NCBI GenBank assembly: GCA_946407705.1
Contig: CAMJPC010000021.1
Span: forward strand, 1 to 33,213
DNA from: an uncultured Clostridia bacterium
Lineage (GTDB): Bacteria > Bacillota > Clostridia > Saccharofermentanales > Saccharofermentanaceae
Reading direction: 5' to 3'
Length of the DNA: 33,213 nt
Part shown: positions 23,185 through 33,213 of the stretch, in pieces
Layout: each line of letters begins with the position of its first letter
How positions within the stretch are numbered: position 1 is the stretch's first letter
The notes under the pieces: model-generated
Databases searched by the model: none
The model's input: the letters and a program-made list of their open reading frames with translations, nothing else
Told to the model about the DNA's origin: nothing
Made by a program: the position numbers and the translations under genes

Positions 23185-23904
23185 ATGTTACGAATAGCAA
23201 TTTGCGATGATGAACAGATCTGCTTGGAACATGAAAGGCAGATTGTTATTGATTATCTGCGGGAATGTAAAGAAGAGTATATTGTTGATGGTTATACATC
23301 AGCCCAAGATCTGCTTTTGTCAAAGACAATTAAAGATTACGACCTTGTCATGCTTGATGTTGAGATGCCGGGGATAGGAGGAATTGAAGCGGCTGCGAAA
23401 GTACACGAGATAAACGATAAGGCACTAATTGCATTTATATCGGCATACATGAAATATGCCTCGAGTGGTTATCATGTCAATGCAATCAGATACATCCTTA
23501 AAGATGATGAAATTGATAAATATATAAAAGAATGTCTTGAGCAGATTCTTAAGATTTATGGAATTGATAACAGAGCGGTCACTTTCGAGTTTTCAATAGG
23601 TGAGCGCGAGATAAAGGTTAAGAAAATATCATATATTAAAAGTCAAGGAAACTATACATTATTTGTAACGGATGATATCGAGATACTTAAACAAAAGAGA
23701 CCAATTAAGAGAGTAACAGAAGATATGGCTAAATATGGCTTTGTTCCCGTTAATTCCGGAGAAAGCGTCAATTTGCGCCGTGTAAAAGAAGTTCGGGGTA
23801 ATAGCGTGATACTTGATAACGATAAAGCCTTGCACATTTCGCATAGAAAATATAATGATTTCATAAATGCCCTGAGATTGCTTGAAAGGGGTAAGAAGTT
23901 ATGA
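23185..23904 (+). CDS. LytTR-family response regulator (AgrA-like)
   Basis: A 239-residue protein. The receiver domain begins MLRIAICDDE, with the phosphoacceptor Asp58 in LVMLDVEMPG and a Lys in RYILKDD near 110. A LytTR DNA-binding domain occupies about 138-239: KVKKISYIKSQGNYTLFVTD, FVPVNSGESVNLRRVKEV and LHISHRKYNDFINAL. The ORF extends to an ATG at 23170, but AGAAGG lies 5 nt before the ATG at 23185 and family members start MLRIAICDDE, so 23185 is used. The last bases overlap the kinase gene (ATGA), indicating coupling. It likely activates a nearby promoter; the direct repeats at 25200-25231 are candidate sites. Confidence 0.9.
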   Translation: MLRIAICDDEQICLEHERQIVIDYLRECKEEYIVDGYTSAQDLLLSKTIKDYDLVMLDVEMPGIGGIEAAAKVHEINDKALIAFISAYMKYASSGYHVNAIRYILKDDEIDKYIKECLEQILKIYGIDNRAVTFEFSIGEREIKVKKISYIKSQGNYTLFVTDDIEILKQKRPIKRVTEDMAKYGFVPVNSGESVNLRRVKEVRGNSVILDNDKALHISHRKYNDFINALRLLERGKKL

Positions 23905-25196
23905 TTGATCAATTTATTACGTTCTCACTGATCGCCGTAAACACGTTGATTAATATACTTTTCCTGAAGTGTTTCTTCCCTAAAGAACGGTACTCAAATA
24001 AAGATATATTATATATATGTCTACTTATAATGGAAGGCGTTATCGTCTCTATATCTTTGCGTGCCTTCATAATAGCTAAACTTATCTTGAATCTGTTGGC
24101 AGGGATAATAGTTACTATTTTTATTTTTCATGTATCGTGGAAAAGAAGCATAATATATAACTTATTTTTCTTTGGATTATCTGCATCAGTTGAAATTGTC
24201 GTATTGCTCGTATTTCAGTATGTTTTTAGTGTAAATAATTATTCAGAATTAAATAACGAAAATGGCGCGGCAATCATGGAAATAATCTGTTACCTGTTCA
24301 TGTTGCTGATCATAGTTATTATTAACCTTGTTCATAATAAAAACATGGTTGCCAGGTTGGATACAAAAGGATGGATAGCATTTGTTATGTATCCGGTGAT
24401 AACCCTTGGTGTCATCTCACTTTTGATAAATATACCCCAAGATCAAATCTCACAAAAGGTTTTCAGAATAGTCTTTGCATTTGCTGTATGTATGTTGTTT
24501 CTTAGCATTATGCAATTCTATTTGCTCGAAAACATAATGCAAAGAGAGGCAGAGATATACCGTAAGCAAGCTCTTATAGATCAGGCGGAACATGTTAACC
24601 AGATGTATCGATCATTGTCTGAAGAACGCGAAATCCAGAAAGCCCGAACACATGATTACTTGAATCATCTAAATGCTTTATTGGTTTTAGCCGAACAGAA
24701 TAAAAGCGCAGAAGAAATCAGCTATTTGAAAGAGCAAATAGGATTAGAGAGCGATTGTGTAGATATTATTGATACGGGAGATGCGGTAATTAATGCGGTT
24801 CTGAATATAAAGTTTAGAGAAGCCAAGAAAAAGGGTATTACGATGCCGCTGATGATTGATGACTTAAGCAATTTGAGGATAAACGAGAGCGATATTGTCA
24901 CGATACTGTCAAATATCCTTGATAACGCCATAGACGCAGCAGAACAATGTGATACTAAAAAGATTGTATTGCAGATTTCTAAAAACGAGCAAGAACGAAA
25001 GTTGTTTATTGATTCATCAAATACATGTCTCGCCGATTCTTACAATGACAAACATCGATACACGACCAAAACAGACAAAGATAATCATGGCTATGGAATT
25101 ATGAACATAAAATATGCGGTTGAAAAGAACAATGGTGAATGCATTATTGATACAAAGGATGGGATATTCAGAATCATAATTACAATTCCACTGTAA
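23901..25196 (+). CDS. GHKL-domain sensor histidine kinase (AgrC-like)
   Basis: A 431-residue membrane kinase. About six hydrophobic segments fill residues 1-215, as in AgrC-type peptide sensors. A coiled region (215-250) leads to THDYLNHLNALL with phosphoacceptor His251. The GHKL ATPase domain has VINAVLNIKFREAKKKGI, the N-box ILSNILDNAIDAAEQ and the G-box DNHGYGIMNIKYAV near the C-terminus. It overlaps the response regulator by 4 bp, forming one unit. No AgrB or AgrD (peptide processing and signal) gene is nearby, so the ligand is unknown. Confidence 0.9.
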   Translation: MIDQFITFSLIAVNTLINILFLKCFFPKERYSNKDILYICLLIMEGVIVSISLRAFIIAKLILNLLAGIIVTIFIFHVSWKRSIIYNLFFFGLSASVEIVVLLVFQYVFSVNNYSELNNENGAAIMEIICYLFMLLIIVIINLVHNKNMVARLDTKGWIAFVMYPVITLGVISLLINIPQDQISQKVFRIVFAFAVCMLFLSIMQFYLLENIMQREAEIYRKQALIDQAEHVNQMYRSLSEEREIQKARTHDYLNHLNALLVLAEQNKSAEEISYLKEQIGLESDCVDIIDTGDAVINAVLNIKFREAKKKGITMPLMIDDLSNLRINESDIVTILSNILDNAIDAAEQCDTKKIVLQISKNEQERKLFIDSSNTCLADSYNDKHRYTTKTDKDNHGYGIMNIKYAVEKNNGECIIDTKDGIFRIIITIPL

Positions 25197-25199
25197 TTA

Positions 25200-25231
25200 A
25201 CGATTATCCCCGGATTTTTACGGTTATCCCC
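25200..25231 (+). promoter_or_regulatory. Candidate LytTR binding site: 12-bp direct repeat
   Basis: ACGATTATCCCC (25200-25211) and ACGGTTATCCCC (25220-25231) are repeated on a 20-bp period, so both face the same side of the helix. ACGGTTATC is close to the AgrA/LytTR half-site pattern ACAGTTAAG. The site ends 25 bp before the -35 of the next promoter, a position expected for activation. Confidence 0.6.
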
Positions 25232-25256
25232 AGATCCATCTGATAAAGTTGTTATC

Positions 25257-25285
25257 TTGGTAGTCTTTAATTATTCTGATATGAA
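25257..25285 (+). promoter_or_regulatory. Sigma-A promoter of the giant RHS gene
   Basis: TTGGTA (25257-25262), 17-bp spacer, TATGAA (25280-25285). Each hexamer has four to five consensus bases, as expected for an activator-dependent promoter. Transcription would start near 25292, leaving a leader of about 105 nt that contains an inverted CCTGT/ACAGG pair. Confidence 0.6.
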
Positions 25286-25396
25286 GAGAAATAGAGATAT
25301 GATTTACACCTGTATAGGTAATTACATCATCGTAAACTACACAGGAGTAATAATTACAAAACCTTAATCAGAATGGCTTTTTAGGGGAGATCTGTT

Positions 25397-28300
25397 ATGT
25401 GTTATTCATTCAGTCGTTGGTTTAAAGTTGTATGTTGCATGCTTATAGCCTCATTAGTTATCGGCATGCTACCGTGGCGTGAATTAAGCGCAGACGCAAA
25501 TACACACGCCAAATATACTGCAAAACCGTTTGAGATCACTTATGAGCAGAATTCCACCTGGGGAAAGAGTACCCAAGGCCAGTTTGTAGTAAAGAACACA
25601 TCCAAGGCTAATGTAAAGTCATGGGAATTGGAAATAGATTATGCCGGAGACGTAAGGCTTTCTAACATCTGGAATGCCAAAGACGTCACTGATTATGACT
25701 TGGATAAAAACATCAAAGTCTCGTGCAATACGGTCATTCCTGCCGGACAGACTTACACTTTCGGTCTTATCGCTGACGGAGCTGAGAATGCTCCTACTGC
25801 TCCGGTTGCCGTTAAAGTGATCAAAGTTGTAACAGATGAACCTCAAACTACCCCGACACCCACACCTGCAACAAAACCCACAGCGACCTTAACACCGACA
25901 GAAACACAGGAACCCACTCCGACCGAGAAACCTGATGTGACGGTAACTCCGACTTCAGCTGCTTCAACAGCAACACCGACGCCGACGGTCGCTCCACAGG
26001 CTGAGATAGATCCTTCCAGTTTCCCGTATGCCATCTTTTCCGGGAGCAGGGATGCTGATTTCACTTTCCAGGGCTGGAAATCAAATATCACAGGCGACAT
26101 ATATTCCGGAAGGAATTTCCTGTATCAGGGCTCTGAACTTCATATGGAAGGGTTTGCCAGGACAGTCGGCACGGTTCAGCCTGCCGGTTGGAAGACGGAA
26201 ATGACGGGAGTCAAAGAGCATGTATCGCCCTTAGATATTCCCGATTGGTCTGCAGCAATAAAAGCCAAGAAGGCATCGTTGCCGGCGATCAAGGAAAAGA
26301 CATTAACATCTCAGGATAAGATCGTAGCCAGCGGTTATTTCTATAAAGACGGTGATATCACCATAAACGGTACAGATTTTACCGGTGATGCAGTTATCGT
26401 AGCTAAGGGCAATATTACTTATAACGTAGACTCCCTTAATGCCAATGAAGAAATAACAGGAAGGATTCTGCTTTATTCCGAACAGGGAAATATCACGCTG
26501 AACGGAACCAAGATAGGAATAAACGGAATACTCTATGCTCCCAAAGGCAAAATATCGATAAATGCTAATGAGACAACGCTGAACGGACGAATAATCGCCG
26601 ATAAGTTCAGCTATAGCGGTTCAATCCTCAATGTAAAGGCAGATCCGTCAGATCTAGAGCTGATATTCAAAGTTACCCCTACGACAACACCTACAAGTAC
26701 GCCCAAGCCGACAAATACACCTACATCAACGCCGGTACCTACTAATACTCCTACACCCACCAGCACTCCGATCCCCACTCCGACAAACACACCGACACCT
26801 ACGAGTACACCCACGCCCACGAGTACGCCTACTCCGACTCCAGAGCCCACTGTGACGCCTACTCCTACGGCAACACCTACTCCTGAGCCGACAGAAGTTC
26901 CAACTGCGACACCGACACCAACACCGACGGATACTCCCACTCCGACTCCTACAGATACACCTACACCGACACCTGCGAAGAATTATGATCTTTTCTCCGA
27001 AGGTGATGTAAAAGCCTGCGGATATAAGAACAGGTATGACAAAGATCACTGGGAACTGACCGGTAATACCTGGATGACAGAAGATGTAATATCTCTTCTG
27101 AACAATGCCTTCTTCATGATAGGCTGGTCTGCATATGCTTCATATAAAGGAACAAGAAGTTTTTCGCCTGATTATTCCATGCGTGGTCGTTTTACAGCAT
27201 CACTTATTGAAAGTGATGGCGGTGGAGCAATAAGATTTTATATTACACCAACAAAAGAAAACGAAAACTCACTCTCGATCTTTTTCTATGGAGCCGCAGG
27301 TACTATCAGTCTGGTGGAAAACGACGATAGAAATAATCCAGTTGCCACAGCTTCAATTAAGAGCATTTCAGAGTATGGTGTTTATACTGATGTCTGGTTT
27401 GAATACGACGGTAAAACACATATTTTCAGCATATATGCTGCTACATACGATACGTCCGGACATGTAATTAAACCCGGCGGACCGCTGATTACACATGTAA
27501 TAGATCTTTCCGAGAAGTTTAAGGGATACGACAGTTTTTCATTCGGATTTGCGGGACAAAATGGTTGGTCGGCAGGAACAACGCAGGTAAGAGGCCTTGA
27601 ACTTGATCCCAATCCTGATTTACAGCATTCAACGCCTACACCTACTGTAAAGCCTACACCGAGCCCGGCTGTATTTGTTCCTTTCTCACAGGGTAATACC
27701 AAGTATGGCTACAAGACCGCATTTGCCGAGAAGGACTGGAACTATCAGGGTGAAGGTGCTTATGTAAGTGAAGATAAGACCTCACTGGTCAGCAGTCAAA
27801 ACAGTCTCCATACAGGTGATGCATTCATTTCCTTTGCAGAAAATGTTGGAGATGATTACAAGTTCTATACGAGATTCTCGTTTACGCAGACCAACGCTCT
27901 CGCTAATGGAGTTGCATTTGTTATCGAACCATATGGCGACGGAAGCTCAACGGGATTCTATGGCAGGAACGGATATAACCTGCATAAAAAGAGCGTAGTG
28001 ATCGAGTTCGATCTTGACCCTCAGAAGAACTACAGTAAACGTCTTAACGGCGAGTTTGTAAATTACGATGAGAGTAATTCACATGTTGGTATAATCCTGA
28101 ATGGTGAAGAAAAGCAACACTATGCCGTAGCAGATTACCATTGGATGAGAAATCTCGGTAGAAGGACTGACTGTTGGGTCGATTACGACGGCAAGACTCT
28201 GTCTGTATATGTATGTACGATGAACAAGTTCGGACATATATATAAGTATGAAAAGCCTCTGCTTTCGATCGATATTGACCTTAAAGCGCATTTTGGTGGT

Positions 28301-31300
28301 GATAAGGAACTCAAGTTCGGTTTTGTAAGTGGTGATTTCAATAAAGCATCTGATGTTGTATTGGACGGATTCGAGATCGCGAAGACGCCGTTTAAGACGC
28401 TTCTTCCAAATGAATATCCGATTGAAGAGCAGGATACTGCACAGGCAGTATCTATGGGCGATGCCAAGTATGGATATAAAGACAGGTTTTCAGCTGAAGA
28501 ATGGACCGGTTACGGAGTTGAACCGAACTATTTAGTTGCATCCAGCGGTATGGGTGATACTCGTGAAAACGGGTATGTGTTACCTGTTGAACTCCCGAGT
28601 GATTATTCTTTTGCCGGAAGGATAACGGTATCTTCAGTAGTTAATTTTGAGCAGGGACACTATATGAATTTTGTCCTTGCCAAAGGACTGAATCACAGAG
28701 AGCACTCGGTTGCTATTCATATGGACATGCTTAGGACCGGGCAATCGGAATGGAGAAATGAATTCGGAGAACCGATAGAAGGCCAGCCTAATGGTTTCTA
28801 TTCCGGAACGGAAGCTTACGATTCTATGCTGGCTGTATGTCTTAACGGTAATGACAGACGCGATTACGCAGTAGCTGAATACATGCCGTTCCTTACAAGT
28901 GGTGCGGTACATGAAATATGGTTCAACTATAACGGTGCAGATAAGAAACTGTATCTGTATGCAGCAACATACGATGAGAACGGCAAAGTTACAAAGCCTG
29001 ACACACCGTTAGTAGTATGCCCGCTGGATCTTGAAGAAGTATTTGAGGGATCACATACAGTTTATCTCCATACATTGGGAATCAATGGGTTCTGGGCAAA
29101 TGGACAATTCTTGTTCTATGGCATGGAATTTGATCCGAGACCCGATATACATAACGAATTCGATGGAGTTCTTCAAGTCCTCGCACCAATGGATAACAGA
29201 GAATACTATATTGGTGACAGCATTGATATATCCGGCAGGACAGGCCCGAAGGCAAAGACAGGGACAGATATATCTGTTGTGATCAAGGATGCCAAAGGCA
29301 ATGAGGTCTATAACAAGGCCGGCAAGGTTACTGATGACTTCGGTTATATCGACAGGATCCCTACGGACAGTATGGAGCCCGGAGAGTATAAGATATTCCT
29401 GACGGTAACGGATAAAGACGGTAAGGATTATGTAAGAGAGATCCCCATCACGCTGAAACGCATGATCGTTATCACTTCAAAGATAACGACGGTCGAACTG
29501 ACTGATGAAGGTATAAAGATATCGGGAAATATCGACTGTAATGAAGCTTCGACGTATAAACTCCAGCTCCTGACAGATAAAGATGAAACTCAAGAGTGGG
29601 TAGATTTTGCGTCCGGTGAAGGCAATAAGGATAACGAAGTATTGGGAGTTCTTCCCAAAGACAATCTGAAGACAGGGACTTACAGCATAAGGCTATTGGT
29701 TACGAGCGCTTCGGGTAAGACTTCTGAATTTGTTACTGAAGTTGACTACAAAGCTCCGGAAAGAGAACTGACGGATGAGGAACTGTTCGCAGATATCAAT
29801 GATATGCAGGACGGACAGAAAGTCACGTTTATCACGGATATCACAGGTGTCGTAAAGGGAACCCTCCTTAAGAAATATACATTTGAAGTATTCCCCGCAG
29901 ATTCGGAAGAGGCAGTCTATACATTCACGGGCAAGGAAGCTGTAGAGAGCGGAGCGGTAGGCAAGTTGGATCCTACGCTTCTCATGAACGGTTATTACCG
30001 CATAGTACTGACTGCGTATGCTGATGAAGGTTCAGCTAAAGATGAGATCGTAGTACTTGTATCCGGTCAGGCAAAGATCGGCAATTACTCCATGTCTTTC
30101 CTTGATCTTACACTGCCCGTATCGGGATTGCCTGTTGAAGTATACAGAACATACGACAGCAGACAGAGGACAAAACTCGGTGATTTCGGATACGGCTGGA
30201 CTATGTCCATCGGCGGTCCGAAGGTTTCCGTAAGCAGTCCTTTGGGTAAGTATTGGGGAACTGAACTGAGACAGCAGCTTGGCACTCCTTTGTACTACTG
30301 GAAGGATGAGCATCCGCATGAAATATATGTGGATTGGGGCAACGGAGATTCTGAGAAGTTCACGCTTGTATTGTCACCTGAAAAGACCGCAAGCACTGCG
30401 AATTGGACAGGTATATCTGCATCTTTCAAAGCGGCAGAGAACGGTGATACGTTAGTAATACTGGATGAACACGAAGACCTTATCTATTCGGATAATAGTC
30501 TGTATCGTTCGTCCGACATGAGCATCTTTGCTCCCGAGCATTTCCTGCTTACAAGAGCAGACGGCATCAAGTATTACTTCACCTTGAAAGACGGTCTTTA
30601 TAAGATCGAAGATACTTATGGCAGGAATATAACTATTACCAACGAGGGTATAACGTATTCCGAAGGTGGAAGTATCACTTTCAACAGGGATGCAAACGGA
30701 AAGATCACATCGATCACCGATGGAAACAGCACTGTTAAATACTATTACGATTCAAACGGCAATCTGACCAGAGTCAACGATATCGGTGGTTATAACACAA
30801 CGTTTACCTACGATAAGTGCCACTTCATTACCGGTGTGACAGCCGATAACGGCACAAAGATCGCAAGGAACGAATACGATGACAACGGCAGACTGATCGC
30901 AACGGTTGACAGCGACGGCAAGCGTATCGAATTCACGCACGACCTTGATGCAAAGCGTGAAGTCACTAAGGACAGATTAGGATATAACACCATCTATACC
31001 TATGATGCTAAAGGTAATGTGCTTACTGTAACTGATGCCCTTAACAGGACAACTAAGTATACATATGACAACGACGACAACAAGACGTCCGAAACTAAAC
31101 CTGACGGCACGACATTCACTTATACATATGACAGTAAGGGTAATCTGTTAACAGCCAAGGATGAGAAGGGCAGGACGATAACGAGTACATACAGTTCCAA
31201 GGGTGAACTGCTCACGATGTCCGCTATGGGCGTCAAGGAACTGACCATGGTATACGACAGCCATGGAAATCCCACATCAGCTACTGATTCTTCAGGCAAT

Positions 31301-33213
31301 ACACAGAAATATGTATACAGCAAAAAGGGCGAACTCACGAGTGTAACGGATTCGCTTGGCAAGGTCATGTCCATGACCTACGATTCTAAAGGCCAGGTAG
31401 CTTCCATAACCAATGCCGACGGAATGGTAACAAACTTCACTTACGACAGTAAGGGAAGGCTTGCCACAAGGACGATCACATATCAAGGCAGCACAAGGAC
31501 CGATAAGTATTCTTACGATAACTCCAACAGAGTCAAGAAGATCGATTATGCTGACGGCGGTTATGCAACATATGTATATAACCAGGCAGGTGATGTCACT
31601 TCTGCAACAGACAGTCAGGGCAGGACTACCAAGTATACATACGATGTATACGGCAACTTAACGAAGATCGTATATCCTGATAAGACTACAGAGTCTTTCA
31701 CGTACGATCTTGAAGGCAGGAACCTGACTGCTACTGACAGACTGGGAAGAACGGTAAGCTTTACTTACGATGCAGTAGGTAATGTTACCAGGAAGACGTA
31801 TCCCAACAAGACATATGAGACATATACATATGACGAGTGCGACAGATTGCTGACTGCAACAAATGTATATGGAAGCAAGACAACATATACTTACGATTAT
31901 CTCGGCAGGAACACAAAGATAACGGATGCAGACGGCAATTCGATATCGTATGCCTATACTGACAGGGGCAATATTGCTTCCGTAACGGATGCTAAAGGCA
32001 ATAAGTATACATTTACATACGATAACAACGGTAACCAGACATCAGTCAAGTATCCTAACGGAAGCGAATACAGATCCAAATACGATGTAAGGAGCCGTCT
32101 TGTATCAAGTAGTGATGCATATGGCAACACTACAACGTATTCATACGATGGTATGGACAGGCTGACTTCTGTTAAGGACGCATTGAACGGAACATGGAGC
32201 TATAAATACGATTCACTCGGCAATGTAACGAAAGTTACTGATGCTTTGGGTAATGAGACGACATACAGTTATACGGTGAACGGACAGGTCAAGTCTGTAA
32301 CGAATGCCGCTGGGAAAACCGCAACCACGGAATACGATAAATATGGAAGGACGATCTCGACTACTGACTTTGGCGGTACAAAGACGACCTATACATATGA
32401 TTCCATGGACAGGATCAAGACAACGACAACGAATGAAGAGGTTACAACATATACATATGATGCGTATGGAAACCTCACAAAGGTCGATGATCCATCAGGA
32501 ACGGTAACATACACATATAATGCTGATGGTTTCTTATCCAGCGTAACTAATGCTAAGGGCGAAAAGATCACATATATGTACAATGACGGGTATCAGTTAT
32601 CCAAGATAACGATCGATGATCAGGATATCAGTTACGGATACGATACATACGGAAGGCTGATCTCAGTAACCGATAGTAAAGGCGAGACGACTTACACTTA
32701 CGATGTTAATGGCAACAGGGCAAGTACAACGTATCCTAACGGCGTTGTAACAACTTACGAGTATAACGAAATTAATGCCCTTGTTAAGCAGGTATCTAAG
32801 GATAAAGACGGGAAAGTCCTTACAAGCTTTGAGTATACGATAGGCGATAACGGAGAGAGATTATCCGTTAAAGAGACAGGCAGGACAGTTGAATATTCTT
32901 ACGACAAGCTTAACAGGCTTACAAAAGAGACTGTGACTGCCGGCACAAAGGTATCCGTAACGGAATACACCTATGATGCAAACTCTAACCGCCTTTCCAT
33001 GACGAAGGACGGTAAGAAGACAACGTATGCTTATAACAGCCTGAACCAGATAACAAAGGCCGGCGATATCGAATATACATGGGACAATGCCGGAAATCTT
33101 GTAAGCCAGAAGACTGCAACAGGCGTTTTAGTTGCGTCTTACACTTATGACTGCCACAACCGCATGATCTCTGCGAACATCAGTTCCGAACGTACACCTG
33201 TCACAGAGACATA
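25397..33213 (+). CDS. Giant secreted RHS/YD-repeat protein with CBM2-like and lectin-like modules (3' end outside window)
   Basis: One frame stays open for 2605 codons to the window edge. Order: signal peptide (1 to about 37); CBM2-like domain (about 39-148, [25 protein letters not shown]); Pro/Thr linker (152-200); repeat-strand domain (203-425, [20 protein letters not shown]); long Pro/Thr linker (428-528); three related lectin-like modules (about 529-740, 758-1000, 1015-1255), each opening like KYGYK-x-W; Ig-like segments (1258-1558); RHS cap (from about 1563, [26 protein letters not shown]); about 39 YD repeats (from about 1758). AGGGGAG precedes the ATG by 7 nt. RHS shells usually enclose a toxic or adhesive C-terminal domain, which lies beyond the window. 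It probably acts at the cell surface in binding plant polysaccharide or in contact with other cells. Confidence 0.88.
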   Translation, partial: MCYSFSRWFKVVCCMLIASLVIGMLPWRELSADANTHAKYTAKPFEITYEQNSTWGKSTQGQFVVKNTSKANVKSWELEIDYAGDVRLSNIWNAKDVTDYDLDKNIKVSCNTVIPAGQTYTFGLIADGAENAPTAPVAVKVIKVVTDEPQTTPTPTPATKPTATLTPTETQEPTPTEKPDVTVTPTSAASTATPTPTVAPQAEIDPSSFPYAIFSGSRDADFTFQGWKSNITGDIYSGRNFLYQGSELHMEGFARTVGTVQPAGWKTEMTGVKEHVSPLDIPDWSAAIKAKKASLPAIKEKTLTSQDKIVASGYFYKDGDITINGTDFTGDAVIVAKGNITYNVDSLNANEEITGRILLYSEQGNITLNGTKIGINGILYAPKGKISINANETTLNGRIIADKFSYSGSILNVKADPSDLELIFKVTPTTTPTSTPKPTNTPTSTPVPTNTPTPTSTPIPTPTNTPTPTSTPTPTSTPTPTPEPTVTPTPTATPTPEPTEVPTATPTPTPTDTPTPTPTDTPTPTPAKNYDLFSEGDVKACGYKNRYDKDHWELTGNTWMTEDVISLLNNAFFMIGWSAYASYKGTRSFSPDYSMRGRFTASLIESDGGGAIRFYITPTKENENSLSIFFYGAAGTISLVENDDRNNPVATASIKSISEYGVYTDVWFEYDGKTHIFSIYAATYDTSGHVIKPGGPLITHVIDLSEKFKGYDSFSFGFAGQNGWSAGTTQVRGLELDPNPDLQHSTPTPTVKPTPSPAVFVPFSQGNTKYGYKTAFAEKDWNYQGEGAYVSEDKTSLVSSQNSLHTGDAFISFAENVGDDYKFYTRFSFTQTNALANGVAFVIEPYGDGSSTGFYGRNGYNLHKKSVVIEFDLDPQKNYSKRLNGEFVNYDESNSHVGIILNGEEKQHYAVADYHWMRNLGRRTDCWVDYDGKTLSVYVCTMNKFGHIYKYEKPLLSIDIDLKAHFGGDKELKFGFVSGDFNKASDVVLDGFEIAKTPFKTLLPNEYPIEEQDTAQAVSMGDAKYGYKDRFSAEEWTGYGVEPNYLVASSGMGDTRENGYVLPVELPSDYSFAGRITVSSVVNFEQGHYMNFVLAKGLNHREHSVAIHMDMLRTGQSEWRNEFGEPIEGQPNGFYSGTEAYDSMLAVCLNGNDRRDYAVAEYMPFLTSGAVHEIWFNYNGADKKLYLYAATYDENGKVTKPDTPLVVCPLDLEEVFEGSHTVYLHTLGINGFWANGQFLFYGMEFDPRPDIHNEFDGVLQVLAPMDNREYYIGDSIDISGRTGPKAKTGTDISVVIKDAKGNEVYNKAGKVTDDFGYIDRIPTDSMEPGEYKIFLTVTDKDGKDYVREIPITLKRMIVITSKITTVELTDEGIKISGNIDCNEASTYKLQLLTDKDETQEWVDFASGEGNKDNEVLGVLPKDNLKTGTYSIRLLVTSASGKTSEFVTEVDYKAPERELTDEELFADINDMQDGQKVTFITDITGVVKGTLLKKYTFEVFPADSEEAVYTFTGKEAVESGAVGKLDPTLLMNGYYRIVLTAYADEGSAKDEIVVLVSGQAKIGNYSMSFLDLTLPVSGLPVEVYRTYDSRQRTKLGDFGYGWTMSIGGPKVSVSSPLGKYWGTELRQQLGTPLYYWKDEHPHEIYVDWGNGDSEKFTLVLSPEKTASTANWTGISASFKAAENGDTLVILDEHEDLIYSDNSLYRSSDMSIFAPEHFLLTRADGIKYYFTLKDGLYKIEDTYGRNITITNEGITYSEGGSITFNRDANGKITSITDGNSTVKYYYDSNGNLTRVNDIGGYNTTFTYDKCHFITGVTADNGTKIARNEYDDNGRLIATVDSDGKRIEFTHDLDAKREVTKDRLGYNTIYTYDAKGNVLTVTDALNRTTKYTYDNDDNKTSETKPDGTTFTYTYDSKGNLLTAKDEKGRTITSTYSSKGELLTMSAMGVKELTMVYDSHGNPTSATDSSGNTQKYVYSKKGELTSVTDSLGKVMSMTYDSKGQVASITNADGMVTNFTYDSKGRLATRTITYQGSTRTDKYSYDNSNRVKKIDYADGGYATYVYNQAGDVTSATDSQGRTTKYTYDVYGNLTKIVYPDKTTESFTYDLEGRNLTATDRLGRTVSFTYDAVGNVTRKTYPNKTYETYTYDECDRLLTATNVYGSKTTYTYDYLGRNTKITDADGNSISYAYTDRGNIASVTDAKGNKYTFTYDNNGNQTSVKYPNGSEYRSKYDVRSRLVSSSDAYGNTTTYSYDGMDRLTSVKDALNGTWSYKYDSLGNVTKVTDALGNETTYSYTVNGQVKSVTNAAGKTATTEYDKYGRTISTTDFGGTKTTYTYDSMDRIKTTTTNEEVTTYTYDAYGNLTKVDDPSGTVTYTYNADGFLSSVTNAKGEKITYMYNDGYQLSKITIDDQDISYGYDTYGRLISVTDSKGETTYTYDVNGNRASTTYPNGVVTTYEYNEINALVKQVSKDKDGKVLTSFEYTIGDNGERLSVKETGRTVEYSYDKLNRLTKETVTAGTKVSVTEYTYDANSNRLSMTKDGKKTTYAYNSLNQITKAGDIEYTWDNAGNLVSQKTATGVLVASYTYDCHNRMISANISSERTPVTET
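26680..26980 (+). repeat. Pro/Thr-linker microrepeat DNA
   Basis: About 100 codons of Thr-Pro, Thr-Pro-Thr and Ser/Asn-Thr-Pro, with a shorter copy at about 25852-25995. The DNA is a degenerate CCNACN repeat and creates spurious Gly/Val-rich frames on the minus strand. The linkers separate the carbohydrate-binding domains and are likely glycosylated and extended. Synonymous codon variation has largely removed exact repeats. Confidence 0.8.
30670..33213 (+). repeat. YD (RHS) repeat region
   Basis: About 39 copies of a 20-22 residue repeat of the form TYTYDxxGNLTxVTDxxG follow one another to the window edge. Many share the DNA word ACNTAYACNTAYGA. The beta-strands of such repeats wind into a hollow shell in RHS, Tc-toxin and teneurin proteins. 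Confidence 0.9.

Noticed and set aside
25281..25367. A 28-codon Cys-containing peptide that could be an AgrD-like signal
   Set aside because: It has no ribosome binding site, its ATG lies inside the predicted -10 box, and no AgrB protease gene is near.
26611..26940. Gly/Val repeat protein on the minus strand
   Set aside because: It is the reverse complement of the Thr/Pro linker codons of the giant RHS gene.
27382..32583. Many short frames on both strands inside 27382-32583
   Set aside because: The single plus-strand frame from 25397 stays open through the whole region with consistent domain content, so these are shadows.

Overview
The window looks like chromosome from a Gram-positive anaerobe of the Clostridia (Bacillota). 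The reasons are strong AAGGAGG-type ribosome binding sites, some GTG/TTG starts, consensus sigma-A promoters, intrinsic terminators, an NfnAB electron-bifurcating transhydrogenase, an AgrA/AgrC-like LytTR/GHKL pair, and secreted proteins with Pro/Thr linkers and carbohydrate-binding modules, as seen in gut or rumen fibre-associated Clostridia. The genus cannot be fixed from the sequence alone.

Bases 1-16065 are mainly core genome. In order they hold the 3' end of tpiA; a small HxlR-type regulator flanked by unusual hairpin-rich intergenic DNA; nfnAB (minus); an alpha/beta hydrolase (plus); a divergent GH31 family protein (minus); cca (plus, apparently leaderless); an orphan type IV pilin-like secreted protein (plus); a dipeptide-type ABC transporter dppB-dppC-dppDF preceded by pyruvate kinase (all minus, tightly packed); and a GMP synthetase lacking its glutaminase domain (plus). 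The 929-1738 intergenic region holds six tandem inverted-repeat units, about 70 bp apart, built on two different stem sequences. A third stem family with the same layout lies on the other side of the regulator gene.

Bases about 16066-23035 look like an integrated accessory element, A+T-richer than its left flank and placed directly behind the guaA terminator. A strong promoter drives two large tyrosine-recombinase-like proteins; the first has a long N-terminal region that vaguely recalls a degenerate DNA methyltransferase. Facing them on the minus strand are a CoiA-like zinc-ribbon protein, a mobilisation/ribbon-helix-helix-like protein, a complete tyrosine integrase and an excisionase. The xis-int-mob operon is controlled by a perfect-consensus promoter covered by a 22-bp palindrome. 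It is followed by a roughly 255-nt leader with a possible short leader peptide, a strong hairpin and an intrinsic terminator just before xis.

Bases 23120-33213 hold a LytTR response regulator and GHKL sensor kinase with overlapping genes. Next come a 12-bp direct repeat and a sigma-A promoter, then one uninterrupted open frame of at least 2605 codons that runs off the window. This giant secreted protein has a signal peptide, a CBM2-like domain, Pro/Thr linkers, a parallel-repeat domain, three homologous lectin-like modules, Ig-like segments and about 39 YD (RHS) repeats. A working model, inferred only, is that the two-component pair controls this surface RHS protein through the direct repeats.
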